A program made the position numbers and the translations under genes. Positions 13,655 to 22,230 of a stretch of 62,836 bases of DNA are shown in pieces. Below the pieces are notes generated by a model that searched no databases, was not told the DNA's origin, and saw only the letters and a list, made by a program, of their open reading frames with translations. This stretch comes from a virus. Each line of letters starts with the position of its first letter. Position 1 is the first letter of the stretch. The DNA lies in the IMG/VR virus record IMGVR_UViG_3300036671_000167, positions 1 through 62,836 of that record, one strand, 5' to 3'.

Positions 13655-15511
13655 ATGCCGCTAAACATTTTTGACGGTTCTAGCTGGAATCCTTTCAAAA
13701 AAATACAAATTCATAATGGGACTAACTGGAATGAATCTAAAGCCTCATATATGTTTAATGGAACAGAGTGGAAACTTTTTTCTACTGGAGCTCCAACAAA
13801 TTTAACATTACCATCTTACTCTCAATCAAATACTGGAACCGCAATGGGATCAGTAGAACAAACTTTAGTTGCTACAAATGGAACCTGGGATAATTCTCCT
13901 ACCTCGTATAGATATGTTTGGGAAACAGCTCCTTATTCTAACTCTTCTTATAACTGGCAAGCATTAACATATAATGGAGTTGCTCAAACTAATCAAAGTG
14001 CTTACTTGTCAAGTAATTGGGTTGGATACCTAGTTAGAGTAAAAGTTTACGCTTCTAATGGAATTGGAGAATCAACGCTTCCAGCTATTTTTGAATCAGG
14101 ATTAATTTGGGGTCCTCAAGCAATACAAAGTTTTACAGCATATACAGTATCAGATGGAAGAATTTACATGCTATGGGAAAAATCAAAAGGAGCTAATGGA
14201 TATTATGTTCAATATCAAGGGTCAGAAGTTACATTTACAGAATTAATTTTACCAGCAATAAATGAAGAGCCTGGCACAAGCGTAGAGCCTTCTTTTGGGA
14301 ACAAATATTTAGAGCTAGGATCAACAAAAAGAGGAACACTTTTCATATCTATTTGGCCAACTAGCAACTCAAATCCTTTTTCAAACATCCTTGCATCAAG
14401 ATTGCAAGGAGGAGGAAAACAAGTAAGTTTGTCCACCATTAGAACATCAACCCCTCCTATTATAAATTCGTCATCTCTTACTGCTTCATCTGTTTCAGGG
14501 TATCCAGCATTAATAAGCTTAACAATGAATTTGTCGGTTAATAGTTATGGAAGTCCTGCTGGAACAGTAAACTACTCATGGCCTCAAGCAAGTTTTTATA
14601 ATGGATCAGCAAACGCTTTGTTTGATCAAAATGGAACAACTGTTTCATGTACCGCAACTATAACAAATTCAGAAGGGTCAGTAAGTACAACAGCATATTA
14701 TACTCTTCCAGTTTATGTTGCACCACCAAGTTTTGACGGGTTTTTTGTTTTTTCAGATCCTAATAATCCAGCAATGACTCTATCGGTAGAGGGCTCTGCA
14801 AATACAAATTCTTGGGCTGTCTATAGATCTGGAGGAGGATTAATTTCTTCTGGAAATGGAAGATATTCTCCTGGAATATATGATTCTGGTTTAGCATATA
14901 GCACAACATATACATATACAGCCTATGTTTACAGTGGTGCTAATCAAACTGGAGTTAGTGCAAGCGCTTCAACTTCTAGAACAACAATAAATCCTGCTCC
15001 AGTAACAACATATGGCTCTTGTACTTCATATGACACAAGTACTTCTTATTCTTCAGAATGTAGTGGAACTTACAGTAGAAATGTAATAACTACAACAACA
15101 TTTTATCAAAGACAAATATTGATTAATGGAAATTGGAATGGAAGTTACGATTATAATTGTGGAACTACGTCTTCTTATAGCTATAGCTCTTATTCTCAAA
15201 TAGATGGAGTTTGCGGTTATACAACTCCAGCACCACCAGCTTGTGTTTGCAATTACTCTACAACAGAAACTCAAAGCTATCACTATGCCCCTGAATGGTG
15301 TCCAGGTGGTTCGCAAAGAGCTGGATCTTTAAGTGGAAGAACCGTAAATGATGGTTGTCCAAATGTATCTAAAACACCATCAGGATATTATCAATGTTCA
15401 ACCTACGATGTTAATATCAGCTCGAGCACAAATTACTATCAATGCTATTCACCTGGAGCATGTACCGCCCCAAGAAACCCAGACGGAAGCAGAGCAAAAT
15501 GCTACTCTTAA
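13655..15511 (+). CDS. Fibronectin/Ig-like surface protein with Cys-rich C-terminus
   Basis: The product is 618 aa; AAGGAG precedes the ATG. The N-terminal short repeats (FDGSSWNPFKKIQIHNGTNW, YMFNGTEWK) resemble phage fibre caps. Several Ig or FnIII-like beta domains follow. The last 155 residues contain about 12 cysteines with many Ser, Tyr and Thr, unusual for a cytoplasmically assembled virion protein. A surface-exposed, perhaps host-binding module is likely. No catalytic motif is seen. Confidence 0.6.
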   Translation: MPLNIFDGSSWNPFKKIQIHNGTNWNESKASYMFNGTEWKLFSTGAPTNLTLPSYSQSNTGTAMGSVEQTLVATNGTWDNSPTSYRYVWETAPYSNSSYNWQALTYNGVAQTNQSAYLSSNWVGYLVRVKVYASNGIGESTLPAIFESGLIWGPQAIQSFTAYTVSDGRIYMLWEKSKGANGYYVQYQGSEVTFTELILPAINEEPGTSVEPSFGNKYLELGSTKRGTLFISIWPTSNSNPFSNILASRLQGGGKQVSLSTIRTSTPPIINSSSLTASSVSGYPALISLTMNLSVNSYGSPAGTVNYSWPQASFYNGSANALFDQNGTTVSCTATITNSEGSVSTTAYYTLPVYVAPPSFDGFFVFSDPNNPAMTLSVEGSANTNSWAVYRSGGGLISSGNGRYSPGIYDSGLAYSTTYTYTAYVYSGANQTGVSASASTSRTTINPAPVTTYGSCTSYDTSTSYSSECSGTYSRNVITTTTFYQRQILINGNWNGSYDYNCGTTSSYSYSSYSQIDGVCGYTTPAPPACVCNYSTTETQSYHYAPEWCPGGSQRAGSLSGRTVNDGCPNVSKTPSGYYQCSTYDVNISSSTNYYQCYSPGACTAPRNPDGSRAKCYS

Positions 15512-15514
15512 CGC

Positions 15515-15544
15515 TTGACAAAATTTATTGCAAAAGGATATAAT
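15515..15544 (+). promoter_or_regulatory. Internal promoter in fibre locus
   Basis: TTGACA, 18 bases, TATAAT; transcription would start within a base or so of the ATG at 15550, again giving a leaderless message. Confidence 0.65.
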
Positions 15545-15549
15545 AGATT

Positions 15550-15945
15550 ATGATTATTTATTCAGAAATTAATTGGTCTACTCCAGGAGTAAAACAAAAT
15601 AGAATTGATAATAATATTGAGGGCGGAAAACCTCTAGCTTTTATTATTGAAGATACTGTTGTAGAAACAATGGCAACAGATAGATGGTTTTCTGATTTAA
15701 TGGAAACAATAGACTCATTTGAAGAAGACCTTTCTTATTCAAAAGAAGACCTTTATGCAATTAATTTGATTAAAGATAATTTTATTATTGATACTTTAAT
15801 TTGTCCAGAAAAAATTAAAGCTATCCTTTTATCAAATCCTATTTTAGTAGGGTGGACATTAGAAAAACATAAATATGCTAAAATAATTGGTGTAGGCTGG
15901 AAATACATTAATGAAGATTTTATAATCCCAGGCGAAATGGAATAA
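15550..15945 (+). CDS. Hypothetical 131-aa protein
   Basis: The 131 aa are acidic with mixed alpha/beta content. The N-terminus (MIIYSEINWSTPGV) and a C-terminal IGVGWKYINEDFIIPG are the main conserved-looking parts. A strong own promoter and probable leaderless start precede it. It is followed by a zinc-ribbon gene 2 bases after its stop. The pair is inserted between fibre genes and may be an accessory or regulatory cassette. Family not recognised. Confidence 0.65.
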   Translation: MIIYSEINWSTPGVKQNRIDNNIEGGKPLAFIIEDTVVETMATDRWFSDLMETIDSFEEDLSYSKEDLYAINLIKDNFIIDTLICPEKIKAILLSNPILVGWTLEKHKYAKIIGVGWKYINEDFIIPGEME

Positions 15946-15947
15946 TA

Positions 15948-16184
15948 TTGAAAAGTGAATGGGACAAATATCAAGAAAAAGAATCTGCTAGAAAAGTAAA
16001 ACCATGGGATTTTTTAAATCCACATACTGAGTATACTACAGAAGAAATTGCTGAAAATAGATATAGTATATGTAAATCTTGTCCAGAGCTTATTAAGTTA
16101 ACTAAAACTTGTAAGAAATGTGGTTGTTTTATGGCAGCAAAAACAAAGCTTAAAGAAGCAACCTGTCCATTAAATAAGTGGTAA
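15948..16184 (+). CDS. 78-aa zinc-ribbon protein (DUF6171-like)
   Basis: It starts with TTG. Four cysteines in ICKSCPEL and CKKCGCF plus a fifth in EATCPLNKW form a zinc-ribbon pattern that I associate with DUF6171, small phage proteins of unknown role. A basic N-terminal helix precedes it. It is coupled to the 131-aa gene. The start is weakly supported because no good ribosome binding site is visible. Confidence 0.6.
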   Translation: MKSEWDKYQEKESARKVKPWDFLNPHTEYTTEEIAENRYSICKSCPELIKLTKTCKKCGCFMAAKTKLKEATCPLNKW

Positions 16185-16203
16185 ATTATAATTATATTTA
16201 GTG

Positions 16204-16209
16204 TATAAT
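16204..16209 (+). promoter_or_regulatory. -10 of the second fibre block
   Basis: TATAAT at 16204 lies 40 bases before the ATG at 16250. The leader carries an AAGGAGG ribosome binding site, unlike the leaderless genes. Confidence 0.45.
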
Positions 16210-16249
16210 TACATAAGTATTAATATATTATACATAAGGAGGTAGCCAC

Positions 16250-16807
16250 ATGGCCACCAGTTATCCAAACAATATAGACGAATTAATTAACCCAAATGGG
16301 TCTGATCAACTTTCTGCGCCGTCACATTCTGAGCAACACTCAAACGCTAATGATGCAATAGAAGCACTTCAAGAATTTGTTGGAACAATAGAATCATCTG
16401 ATCCAAATTCTTTGTCCTACAAAGTTGAACAAATAGAAACATCATTAATTGATCTGGACAACAACTCAGACACAATTTCAGAGCTTTTGGGATTAGACGG
16501 AAACAATGATCTAGAAGTTTATGGAATAGAAAATGTAACAACCATAGACAGCTTTGCTAAAAATACTTGGAGGTCAGCTTTTTATAAACTTCAAGTTACT
16601 AAAGGTTTTGACATTTATTCATCAGATTTAGCGGTAGTTCAAGATGGAACTAACGTACTAGTATCTGAATCAAACATAGTTTCAACAACGGATACAAATT
16701 TATTTTCTTATACCTTTGAAGAAACATCAGGTATAATTAATCTAAGAGTAGCACCAATATCTGGCTCAATCTCAGTTAGATTTATCAGAACAGCAATAAA
16801 AGTATAA
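16250..16807 (+). CDS. Tail-fibre-associated protein (185 aa)
   Basis: The 185 aa begin MATSYPNNIDELINPNGSDQ, then HSEQHSNANDAIEALQEFVG, a common phage fibre-connector pattern with a helical segment at residues 25-75, followed by a small C-terminal beta domain (VTKGFDIYSSDLAVVQDGTN). AAGGAGG gives it strong translation. It likely anchors or caps one of the fibres encoded downstream. Confidence 0.6.
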   Translation: MATSYPNNIDELINPNGSDQLSAPSHSEQHSNANDAIEALQEFVGTIESSDPNSLSYKVEQIETSLIDLDNNSDTISELLGLDGNNDLEVYGIENVTTIDSFAKNTWRSAFYKLQVTKGFDIYSSDLAVVQDGTNVLVSESNIVSTTDTNLFSYTFEETSGIINLRVAPISGSISVRFIRTAIKV

Positions 16808-16837
16808 TAAAATAAAGCAATAAGAGGAGTCATATAA

Positions 16838-18244
16838 ATGGCAACAGTAGTAAAAAACTTTAGAATTAAATCAGGTCTGATTGTTGAAGGCACAACAGCC
16901 ACAGTCAATGGTCAAAATATACTTTCAGAAACAGGCGGAGATGCCTATATCCTCAATCTTGTTGGAGGAGCTACTCTTGTAAAGTCTGTTGACTCAGGAG
17001 TATTTGGAGTAGATAGTGTTGGAAATCTTACTATCAATGCTAATACCTTTGATTCCTATGGATCAGCTTCTGCCGCTCAATCTGCTGCAGCAACAGATGC
17101 AACATCAAAGGCCAACGCAGCACAAGCCGCAGCAGAGGCCACAGCCTCAGCAGATGCAACATCAAAGGCCACCGCAGCACAAGCCGCAGCAGAGGCCACA
17201 GCCTCAGCAGATGCAACATCAAAGGCCAACGCAGCACAAGCCGCAGCAGAGGCCACAGCCTTAGCAGATGCAACATCAAAGGCCAACGCAGCACAAGCCG
17301 CAGCAGAGGCCACAGCCTCAGCAGATGCAACATCAAAGGCCAACGCAGCACAAGCCGCAGCAGAGGCCACAGCCTCAGCAGATGCAACATCAAAGGCCAA
17401 CGCAGCACAAGCCGCAGCAGAGGCTTACACAGACTCAGAAGTTGCAGCACTTGTTGATTCAGCACCAGAACTACTTGATACTCTTAATGAGTTAGCAGCA
17501 GCAATTGCAGATAATCCAAATTATGCATCAGATGTTGCTAACTTGGTTGCAACTAAAGCAGATACATCGTATGTTAACTCAGAGATTTCTGATCTTGATA
17601 TAGCCGCACAAGGTTATGCTTCAGCAGCACAGTCTGCAGCAGCATCAGATGCAATATTTAAGGCTAATGCAGCAAAGTCAGAGGCTAAATCTTACACAGA
17701 TGACAAAACATTAGCACTGGGAGATGCTTTTGTCATATATGCAAATGGTACTAAATCAGAAGCAATAGCTACATCGGCAGCGTATGTAGAAAATTTTACT
17801 ACAACAGCAATCAACGCACTTGACACAGACGATATTGAAGAGGGCTCAAACCTTTATTTCACAGATGCTCGTGCACGATATGCTCTTCAAGGCCAATCTC
17901 CAAACTTTGCAACAGTTGATTTAAATTTCATTGCTAAGCAAGTTGCTGCAAGATATTACCCCAGTGAAGCAGGAGTTCATACAGTATATACCTTCGCGGC
18001 GAATGAATATGGTTCAGCAGAATTTCTTGTTAAGGTTTCCCATGGAAGCCATACAGAAATCTCTAAGGTTCTTTTGACTGTAGATGATTCTTATAATATT
18101 GCTTTTACTGAATATGGAATTGTTGGAACCAATGGTTCATTATCAACAGTTTCTGCAGAAATGATTGGTAATAGTTTAAATCTATTAGTAACAGTAAATA
18201 CGGATAGATCAGAAGTTACTGTTGTAGGAACACTACTAATATAA
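16838..18244 (+). CDS. Tail fibre with Ala-rich coiled-coil repeats (468 aa)
   Basis: Residues 1-30 (MATVVKNFRIKSGLIVEGT) are paralogous to the 120-aa protein at 18314. Residues about 85-196 consist of 19-residue repeats of the type ADATSKANAAQAAAEATAS, predicted trimeric coiled coil. A SNLYFTDARARYALQG motif and a C-terminal beta domain follow. The gene is followed by an intrinsic terminator. It is probably a shaft fibre with a receptor-binding tip. Confidence 0.7.
   Translation: MATVVKNFRIKSGLIVEGTTATVNGQNILSETGGDAYILNLVGGATLVKSVDSGVFGVDSVGNLTINANTFDSYGSASAAQSAAATDATSKANAAQAAAEATASADATSKATAAQAAAEATASADATSKANAAQAAAEATALADATSKANAAQAAAEATASADATSKANAAQAAAEATASADATSKANAAQAAAEAYTDSEVAALVDSAPELLDTLNELAAAIADNPNYASDVANLVATKADTSYVNSEISDLDIAAQGYASAAQSAAASDAIFKANAAKSEAKSYTDDKTLALGDAFVIYANGTKSEAIATSAAYVENFTTTAINALDTDDIEEGSNLYFTDARARYALQGQSPNFATVDLNFIAKQVAARYYPSEAGVHTVYTFAANEYGSAEFLVKVSHGSHTEISKVLLTVDDSYNIAFTEYGIVGTNGSLSTVSAEMIGNSLNLLVTVNTDRSEVTVVGTLLI
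17111..17425 (+). repeat. 57-bp tandem repeats (Ala-rich coiled coil)
   Basis: Units start at 17111, 17168, 17225, 17282, 17339 and 17396 (last one partial) and are nearly identical. Each encodes 19 residues. The antisense frame is an open, Leu-rich artefact. Copy number could change by recombination or slippage. Confidence 0.9.
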
Positions 18245-18258
18245 AGTATTAAAGGTTA

Positions 18259-18281
18259 GGGGGATCCTTTCAAAATCCCCC
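18259..18281 (+). terminator. Intrinsic terminator after 468-aa fibre
   Basis: GGGGGAT pairs with ATCCCCC around a 9-base loop; the following sequence is A-rich on the plus strand rather than T-rich, so termination may be partial. Confidence 0.5.
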
Positions 18282-18313
18282 ACAAAAAACAATTAGGGGA
18301 TATGTGAACTTAA

Positions 18314-18676
18314 ATGGCACTAATAAATAAAAATTTTAGAGTAAAAAACGGGTTAAATGTAGCAGGAGATGCAACATTTGACTCTAATATAATTTTAGGC
18401 GAAACACCCTTATCTTTTGATACAACTACAAATAGGCTACAAGTTCAAATTAATGGAACTTGGCAGCCTATAGCTTTATACTCAGAAATTTCAAATGAGG
18501 CTTTAGTACTTTCATTTATGGATGTTGGATTAGCAATTGACTACAATGGCCAACCAACTTATATTATCCAAGCAAATGGAGTCACTCCATCAGAAACAAG
18601 CAAATTTGTTTCTGGCGGGGAACCAACAACAACAGAGTTTGGAATGACTTTTGATTCAGGAGCATTAGTAGCATGA
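18314..18676 (+). CDS. Small fibre protein (120 aa)
   Basis: The 120 aa begin MALINKNFRVKNGLNVAGDA, a paralogue of the first 30 residues of the 468-aa fibre. It then has LSFDTTTNRLQVQINGTWQP, the anchor pattern also found in the 405-aa fibre. It lacks a coiled coil, so it may be a short fibre or an assembly partner. TAGGGGATA before the start is a weak ribosome binding site. Confidence 0.55.
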   Translation: MALINKNFRVKNGLNVAGDATFDSNIILGETPLSFDTTTNRLQVQINGTWQPIALYSEISNEALVLSFMDVGLAIDYNGQPTYIIQANGVTPSETSKFVSGGEPTTTEFGMTFDSGALVA

Positions 18677-18698
18677 TGCTAAATTATAATAATTTAAA

Positions 18699-18707
18699 TG
18701 CTATAAT
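18699..18707 (+). promoter_or_regulatory. Extended -10 promoter of the 852-aa fibre
   Basis: TGC-TATAAT, 30 bases before the ATG at 18738. The leader holds a G-rich ribosome binding site (AGGGGTGG). Confidence 0.5.
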
Positions 18708-18737
18708 TTCAATATATAAGATAAAAGGGGTGGCATA

Positions 18738-21296
18738 ATGTCAACAGTAAGAATTCAAGTACGTAGAGGTTTGGCTTCAGAATGGACCATAGCAAATCCA
18801 ATATTAGCTGCAGGTGAAATGGGTGTTGAAACAAACACTAATTTATTCAAATTTGGTAACGGATCCAGTACATGGACAGCCCTTGTATATGCCAACAATT
18901 CCGATGTAGCAATTGCTGAGATTTCTCAAGATGCAATTGATGCTGCTCTTTCAATGGGTGCAGGATTAACAAAAACATACAACGATGGATCAAATACAAT
19001 TACGATTACTGTTGATACAGATGTTGTATCAACAAAAGCTTTTGCAACTTCAGAAGCAACATTAAAAGCCAATGCAGCACAAGCAGCTGCAGCAACAGAT
19101 GCTACAACTAAAGCAAATGTAGCACAAGCAGCTGCAGCAACAGATGCTACAACTAAAGCAAATGCAGCACAAGCTACGGCAATCATTACTGCACAAGATT
19201 ACACAGCCAGTGCAATAAGTGGAATAAATAACTCACTTTCAGACTACCTTGTTGTTGCAGACAGAGGATTGGCAAACGGAGTAGCCTCACTTGATGCAAG
19301 CGCAAAGATTCCGCAAAATCAGCTTCCTTTAAATTCTTTAGATGGAAACATTTATACATTAGGCTCAATTGGAGCAGACGAGATATTTTCAAATAACGTA
19401 ACCTCAGTTGTTTTATTAACAGCAAATGATGTAAATATTGGTGGAAATTTAACAGTCAATGGAACAACAACAACAGTAAATTCAACAAATGTTTCATATC
19501 AGGACCCAATGATATACCTTGGAGATGGAAACCAATCAAATGTTCTTGACCTTGGTTTTGTAGCAGCATTTAATGATGGAACCTATCAGCACTCTGGTTT
19601 TGTTCGTGATGCAACAGATGGAATTTGGAAATTATTTGCAGGTGTAACAAATGAACCTGGCCAAACAGTAGATTTTAATAGCTACACAAGAGAAGATTTA
19701 GAAGTTGGACGTTTAAACGCAACTTCGGCCAGAATTGGAGATATAACTAATTTAGAAATTCAACATTTAGCTGGAGTAAATTCACCAATTCAAGCACAGC
19801 TTTATTCTAAGCTAGAAGCAATTCCTGCTAATTCAATTGAAGCAATTAATATTCAAAACTCTGCAGTAACTACTGCAAAAATTGCAGACTCTGCAGTAAC
19901 TACTGCAAAAATTGCAGACTCTGCAGTAAGCGAAATTAAAATTGCAACAGATGCAGTAACTACTGCAAAAATTGCAAACTTTGCAGTAAGCGAAATTAAA
20001 ATTGCAACAGATGCAGTAACTACTGCAAAAATTGCAGACTCTGCAGTAAGCGAAATTAAAATTGCAACAGATGCAGTAACTACTGCAAAAATTGCAGACT
20101 CTGCAGTAAGCGAAATTAAAATTGCAACAAATGCAGTAACTACTGCAAAAATTGCAACAGATGCAGTAACTACTGCAAAAATTGCAAATCTATCTATAAC
20201 AAATGACAAAATATCTGATATGGCTTATATATCAACATCAAAAATTGATGGATTAGACAATTCCTTATCATTAAAATCAACAATTGATTCACCAACATTT
20301 ACTGGAAATGTTATTCTTCCAAGTACTACATCAATTGGAGATGTTTCTTCAACAGAAATTGGTTATTTAGATGGAATTACTTCTTCTGTACAAACACAAA
20401 TTACAGCAACAGCAACTAATTTATCTTCACATGCATCAAGTACAACAAATGTTCATGGAATTTCAGATACATCTGCCCTTGCCTTAACTGCTACAGTTAA
20501 CTCCGCCCTTAATCTAAAGGCCCCACTAGCATCACCAACCTTTACAGGCACTGTTAATGGTATTACTAAGACTATGGTTGGATTAGGTTCTGTAGATAAT
20601 ATTTCAGATGCTGCAAAGCCAGTATCGACTGCAACTCAGACAGAATTAAACCTTAAGGCCCCGCTTGCTTCACCAGCCCTTACTGGTGTACCAACTGCGC
20701 CAACAGCAACTGCAGGAACAGCAACTACACAAGTTGCTACTACAGCGTTTGTTGGAACAGCAGTTTCAAATCTTGTAGCATCTGCACCAGCAGCACTTGA
20801 CACTCTTAATGAGTTAGCAACTGCTCTTGGAAATGATGCAAACTTCTCAACAACATTAACAAACAATTTAGCTGCAAAAGCTCCTTTGGCCTCACCAGCA
20901 CTTACTGGTACAGCAACGGTAGTAAATCTTACAGCATCTGGAACAGTAACACTTCCAGCAGCAGGTATTGTATTTTCAGACGGAACTCAAGCCAAGGCTG
21001 GTGTCCCATCAGTAACAGCCTTTGCTACAGCAATCGCAGCATCTGCAACACTTGCAGCAGGACAAGCAGACAAATTTGTTCCACTAACTGGAGCAGTTGT
21101 TATCACCCTTCCAGCAACAGGATACGCAACTGGACAATCAGTTGATTTCTACCAAGTATCAGGAACTGGAGCATCATTTGCTTCAACCAACAGCGCGGTA
21201 GGTACCCCAGGATTAAAGTTTAGAACAACTAACTCAGTTGCAACAGCAATGAAGACTTCAAGTGGATGGTTGGTCTTTGGAGACCTATCAGCATAA
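18738..21296 (+). CDS. Large tail fibre (852 aa) with two repeat types
   Basis: The N-terminus (VRIQVRRGLASEW...FKFGNGSSTW) is paralogous to the 654-aa fibre. Residues about 105-150 have Ala-rich 15-residue repeats. Residues about 376-485 are eleven decapeptides alternating AVTTAKIADS and AVSEIKIATD. Later segments (SPTFTGNVILPS, LKAPLASPTFTGTVNG) are the classic fibre shaft repeats. The C-terminus (VFSDGTQAKAG, then KFRTTNSVATAMK) is the tip. It is the main long-fibre candidate. Confidence 0.75.
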   Translation: MSTVRIQVRRGLASEWTIANPILAAGEMGVETNTNLFKFGNGSSTWTALVYANNSDVAIAEISQDAIDAALSMGAGLTKTYNDGSNTITITVDTDVVSTKAFATSEATLKANAAQAAAATDATTKANVAQAAAATDATTKANAAQATAIITAQDYTASAISGINNSLSDYLVVADRGLANGVASLDASAKIPQNQLPLNSLDGNIYTLGSIGADEIFSNNVTSVVLLTANDVNIGGNLTVNGTTTTVNSTNVSYQDPMIYLGDGNQSNVLDLGFVAAFNDGTYQHSGFVRDATDGIWKLFAGVTNEPGQTVDFNSYTREDLEVGRLNATSARIGDITNLEIQHLAGVNSPIQAQLYSKLEAIPANSIEAINIQNSAVTTAKIADSAVTTAKIADSAVSEIKIATDAVTTAKIANFAVSEIKIATDAVTTAKIADSAVSEIKIATDAVTTAKIADSAVSEIKIATNAVTTAKIATDAVTTAKIANLSITNDKISDMAYISTSKIDGLDNSLSLKSTIDSPTFTGNVILPSTTSIGDVSSTEIGYLDGITSSVQTQITATATNLSSHASSTTNVHGISDTSALALTATVNSALNLKAPLASPTFTGTVNGITKTMVGLGSVDNISDAAKPVSTATQTELNLKAPLASPALTGVPTAPTATAGTATTQVATTAFVGTAVSNLVASAPAALDTLNELATALGNDANFSTTLTNNLAAKAPLASPALTGTATVVNLTASGTVTLPAAGIVFSDGTQAKAGVPSVTAFATAIAASATLAAGQADKFVPLTGAVVITLPATGYATGQSVDFYQVSGTGASFASTNSAVGTPGLKFRTTNSVATAMKTSSGWLVFGDLSA
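19863..20192 (+). repeat. Eleven 30-bp units encoding decapeptides
   Basis: Two alternating 30-bp units encode AVTTAKIADS and AVSEIKIATD, with small changes in single units. The region is 330 bases and exactly in frame, so unit gain or loss keeps the reading frame. Confidence 0.85.
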
Positions 21297-21319
21297 TACG
21301 AATTAAGGGAGAATAAAAT

Positions 21320-22156
21320 ATGTCAAAACAAGCAGGTAGAATGAGCCAAGGAGCAAATGACTTCTTAACACCATATGCACCAACAATTGGAACAGCAACA
21401 AATGTTGGAATAGGTCGTGCTTATGGGAATGGAGCAGTTACAGTAACATTTACCCCAACAGGGCCAAACACTGCAACATCTTTTACGGCATCAGGGTTTT
21501 GTAGCGTACACAATACAACACATTCTGCTACAGGATCATCTTCTCCACTAACTATTACTGGTTTTGGAGTAGGTGCTATTACAACTATTACAGTAACAGG
21601 AACAAATGCTGCAGGAACTGGTCCAGCATCGGCTGCCTCTAATTCTGTAACAGTTACAACAAAACCAAGTGCTCCAACAAGCGCATCTGCAACAGCTGGG
21701 GTTAACTCAAATACAGTTACATGGGTAGCTCCAGCAAATGGAGGAACTGCAATAACTAACTATTTTGTTGTTGGAAATGATGCAACAACTGGTAATACAA
21801 CCTCTTTATCTATATCAATTGCAGATACTGCTGGAACATCACAGTATTACAATGTATATGCAGATAACGCTAATGGAAGATCTGAGGCATCAAATAACAC
21901 AAACACTGTTACTACTTTGTCCCCAACATTTTTTGCGCCACCGTTTTTTCCACCGTTTTTTCCACCAAGCTTCTTCGCACCACCAAGCTTCTTCGCACCA
22001 CCAAGCTTCTTCGCACCACCAAGCTTCTTCGCACCACCAAGCTTCTTCGCACCACCAGTCTTCTTCGCACCACCAAGCTTCTTCGCACCACCAAGCTTCT
22101 TCGCACCACCATACTTCTTTGCACCACCCCGCTTTGGCGGACATAGATTCTACTAA
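21320..22156 (+). CDS. FnIII-domain protein with FFAPP-repeat tail
   Basis: The product is 278 aa. Two fibronectin-III-like domains span residues about 15-115 and 115-195. The C-terminal 80 residues are low complexity: FFAPPFFPPFFPP followed by nine hexapeptides (SFFAPP and variants), ending RFGGHRFY. The repeat has no enzymatic meaning; it could be an aromatic-proline adhesive or a folded PPII rod. A terminator follows, then the oxygenase operon, making this protein a natural candidate substrate for prolyl hydroxylation. The context suggests a virion surface protein. Confidence 0.65.
   Translation: MSKQAGRMSQGANDFLTPYAPTIGTATNVGIGRAYGNGAVTVTFTPTGPNTATSFTASGFCSVHNTTHSATGSSSPLTITGFGVGAITTITVTGTNAAGTGPASAASNSVTVTTKPSAPTSASATAGVNSNTVTWVAPANGGTAITNYFVVGNDATTGNTTSLSISIADTAGTSQYYNVYADNANGRSEASNNTNTVTTLSPTFFAPPFFPPFFPPSFFAPPSFFAPPSFFAPPSFFAPPSFFAPPVFFAPPSFFAPPSFFAPPYFFAPPRFGGHRFY
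21968..22129 (+). repeat. Nine 18-bp units encoding SFFAPP
   Basis: The unit AGCTTCTTCGCACCACCA is perfect in most copies; single copies encode VFFAPP and YFFAPP. The antisense frame is open (Trp/Glu-rich) but is an artefact of the repeat. Confidence 0.9.
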
Positions 22157-22161
22157 TAAAT

Positions 22162-22205
22162 TAAATCACAATAGCAAGGGGCCGTTCCCTTGCTATTGTG
22201 ATTTA
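22162..22205 (+). terminator. 19-bp stem terminator
   Basis: A perfect 19-bp stem (22162-22180 with 22187-22205) with loop GCCGTT separates the fibre genes from the oxygenase operon. Confidence 0.8.
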
Positions 22206-22215
22206 TGAGCATAAA

Positions 22216-22224
22216 TGATACAAT
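22216..22224 (+). promoter_or_regulatory. Leaderless promoter of the oxygenase operon
   Basis: TGA-TACAAT ends 6 bases before the ATG at 22231. It directly follows the terminator, so the operon has its own control. Confidence 0.6.
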
Positions 22225-22230
22225 GTACTT

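Noticed and set aside
17040-17465. Long antisense open frames over the Ala-rich repeats (Leu-rich 141 aa and others)
   Set aside because: They arise from the 57-bp sense repeats, have no ribosome binding site and show only repeat-derived composition.
12281-20192. Regular repeats that might be taken for a CRISPR array
   Set aside because: Units are contiguous, in frame and encode protein repeats; there are no spacers and no cas genes.
21890-22144. Trp/Glu-rich antisense frame over the FFAPP repeats
   Set aside because: Reverse-frame artefact of an 18-bp repeat; no start signals.
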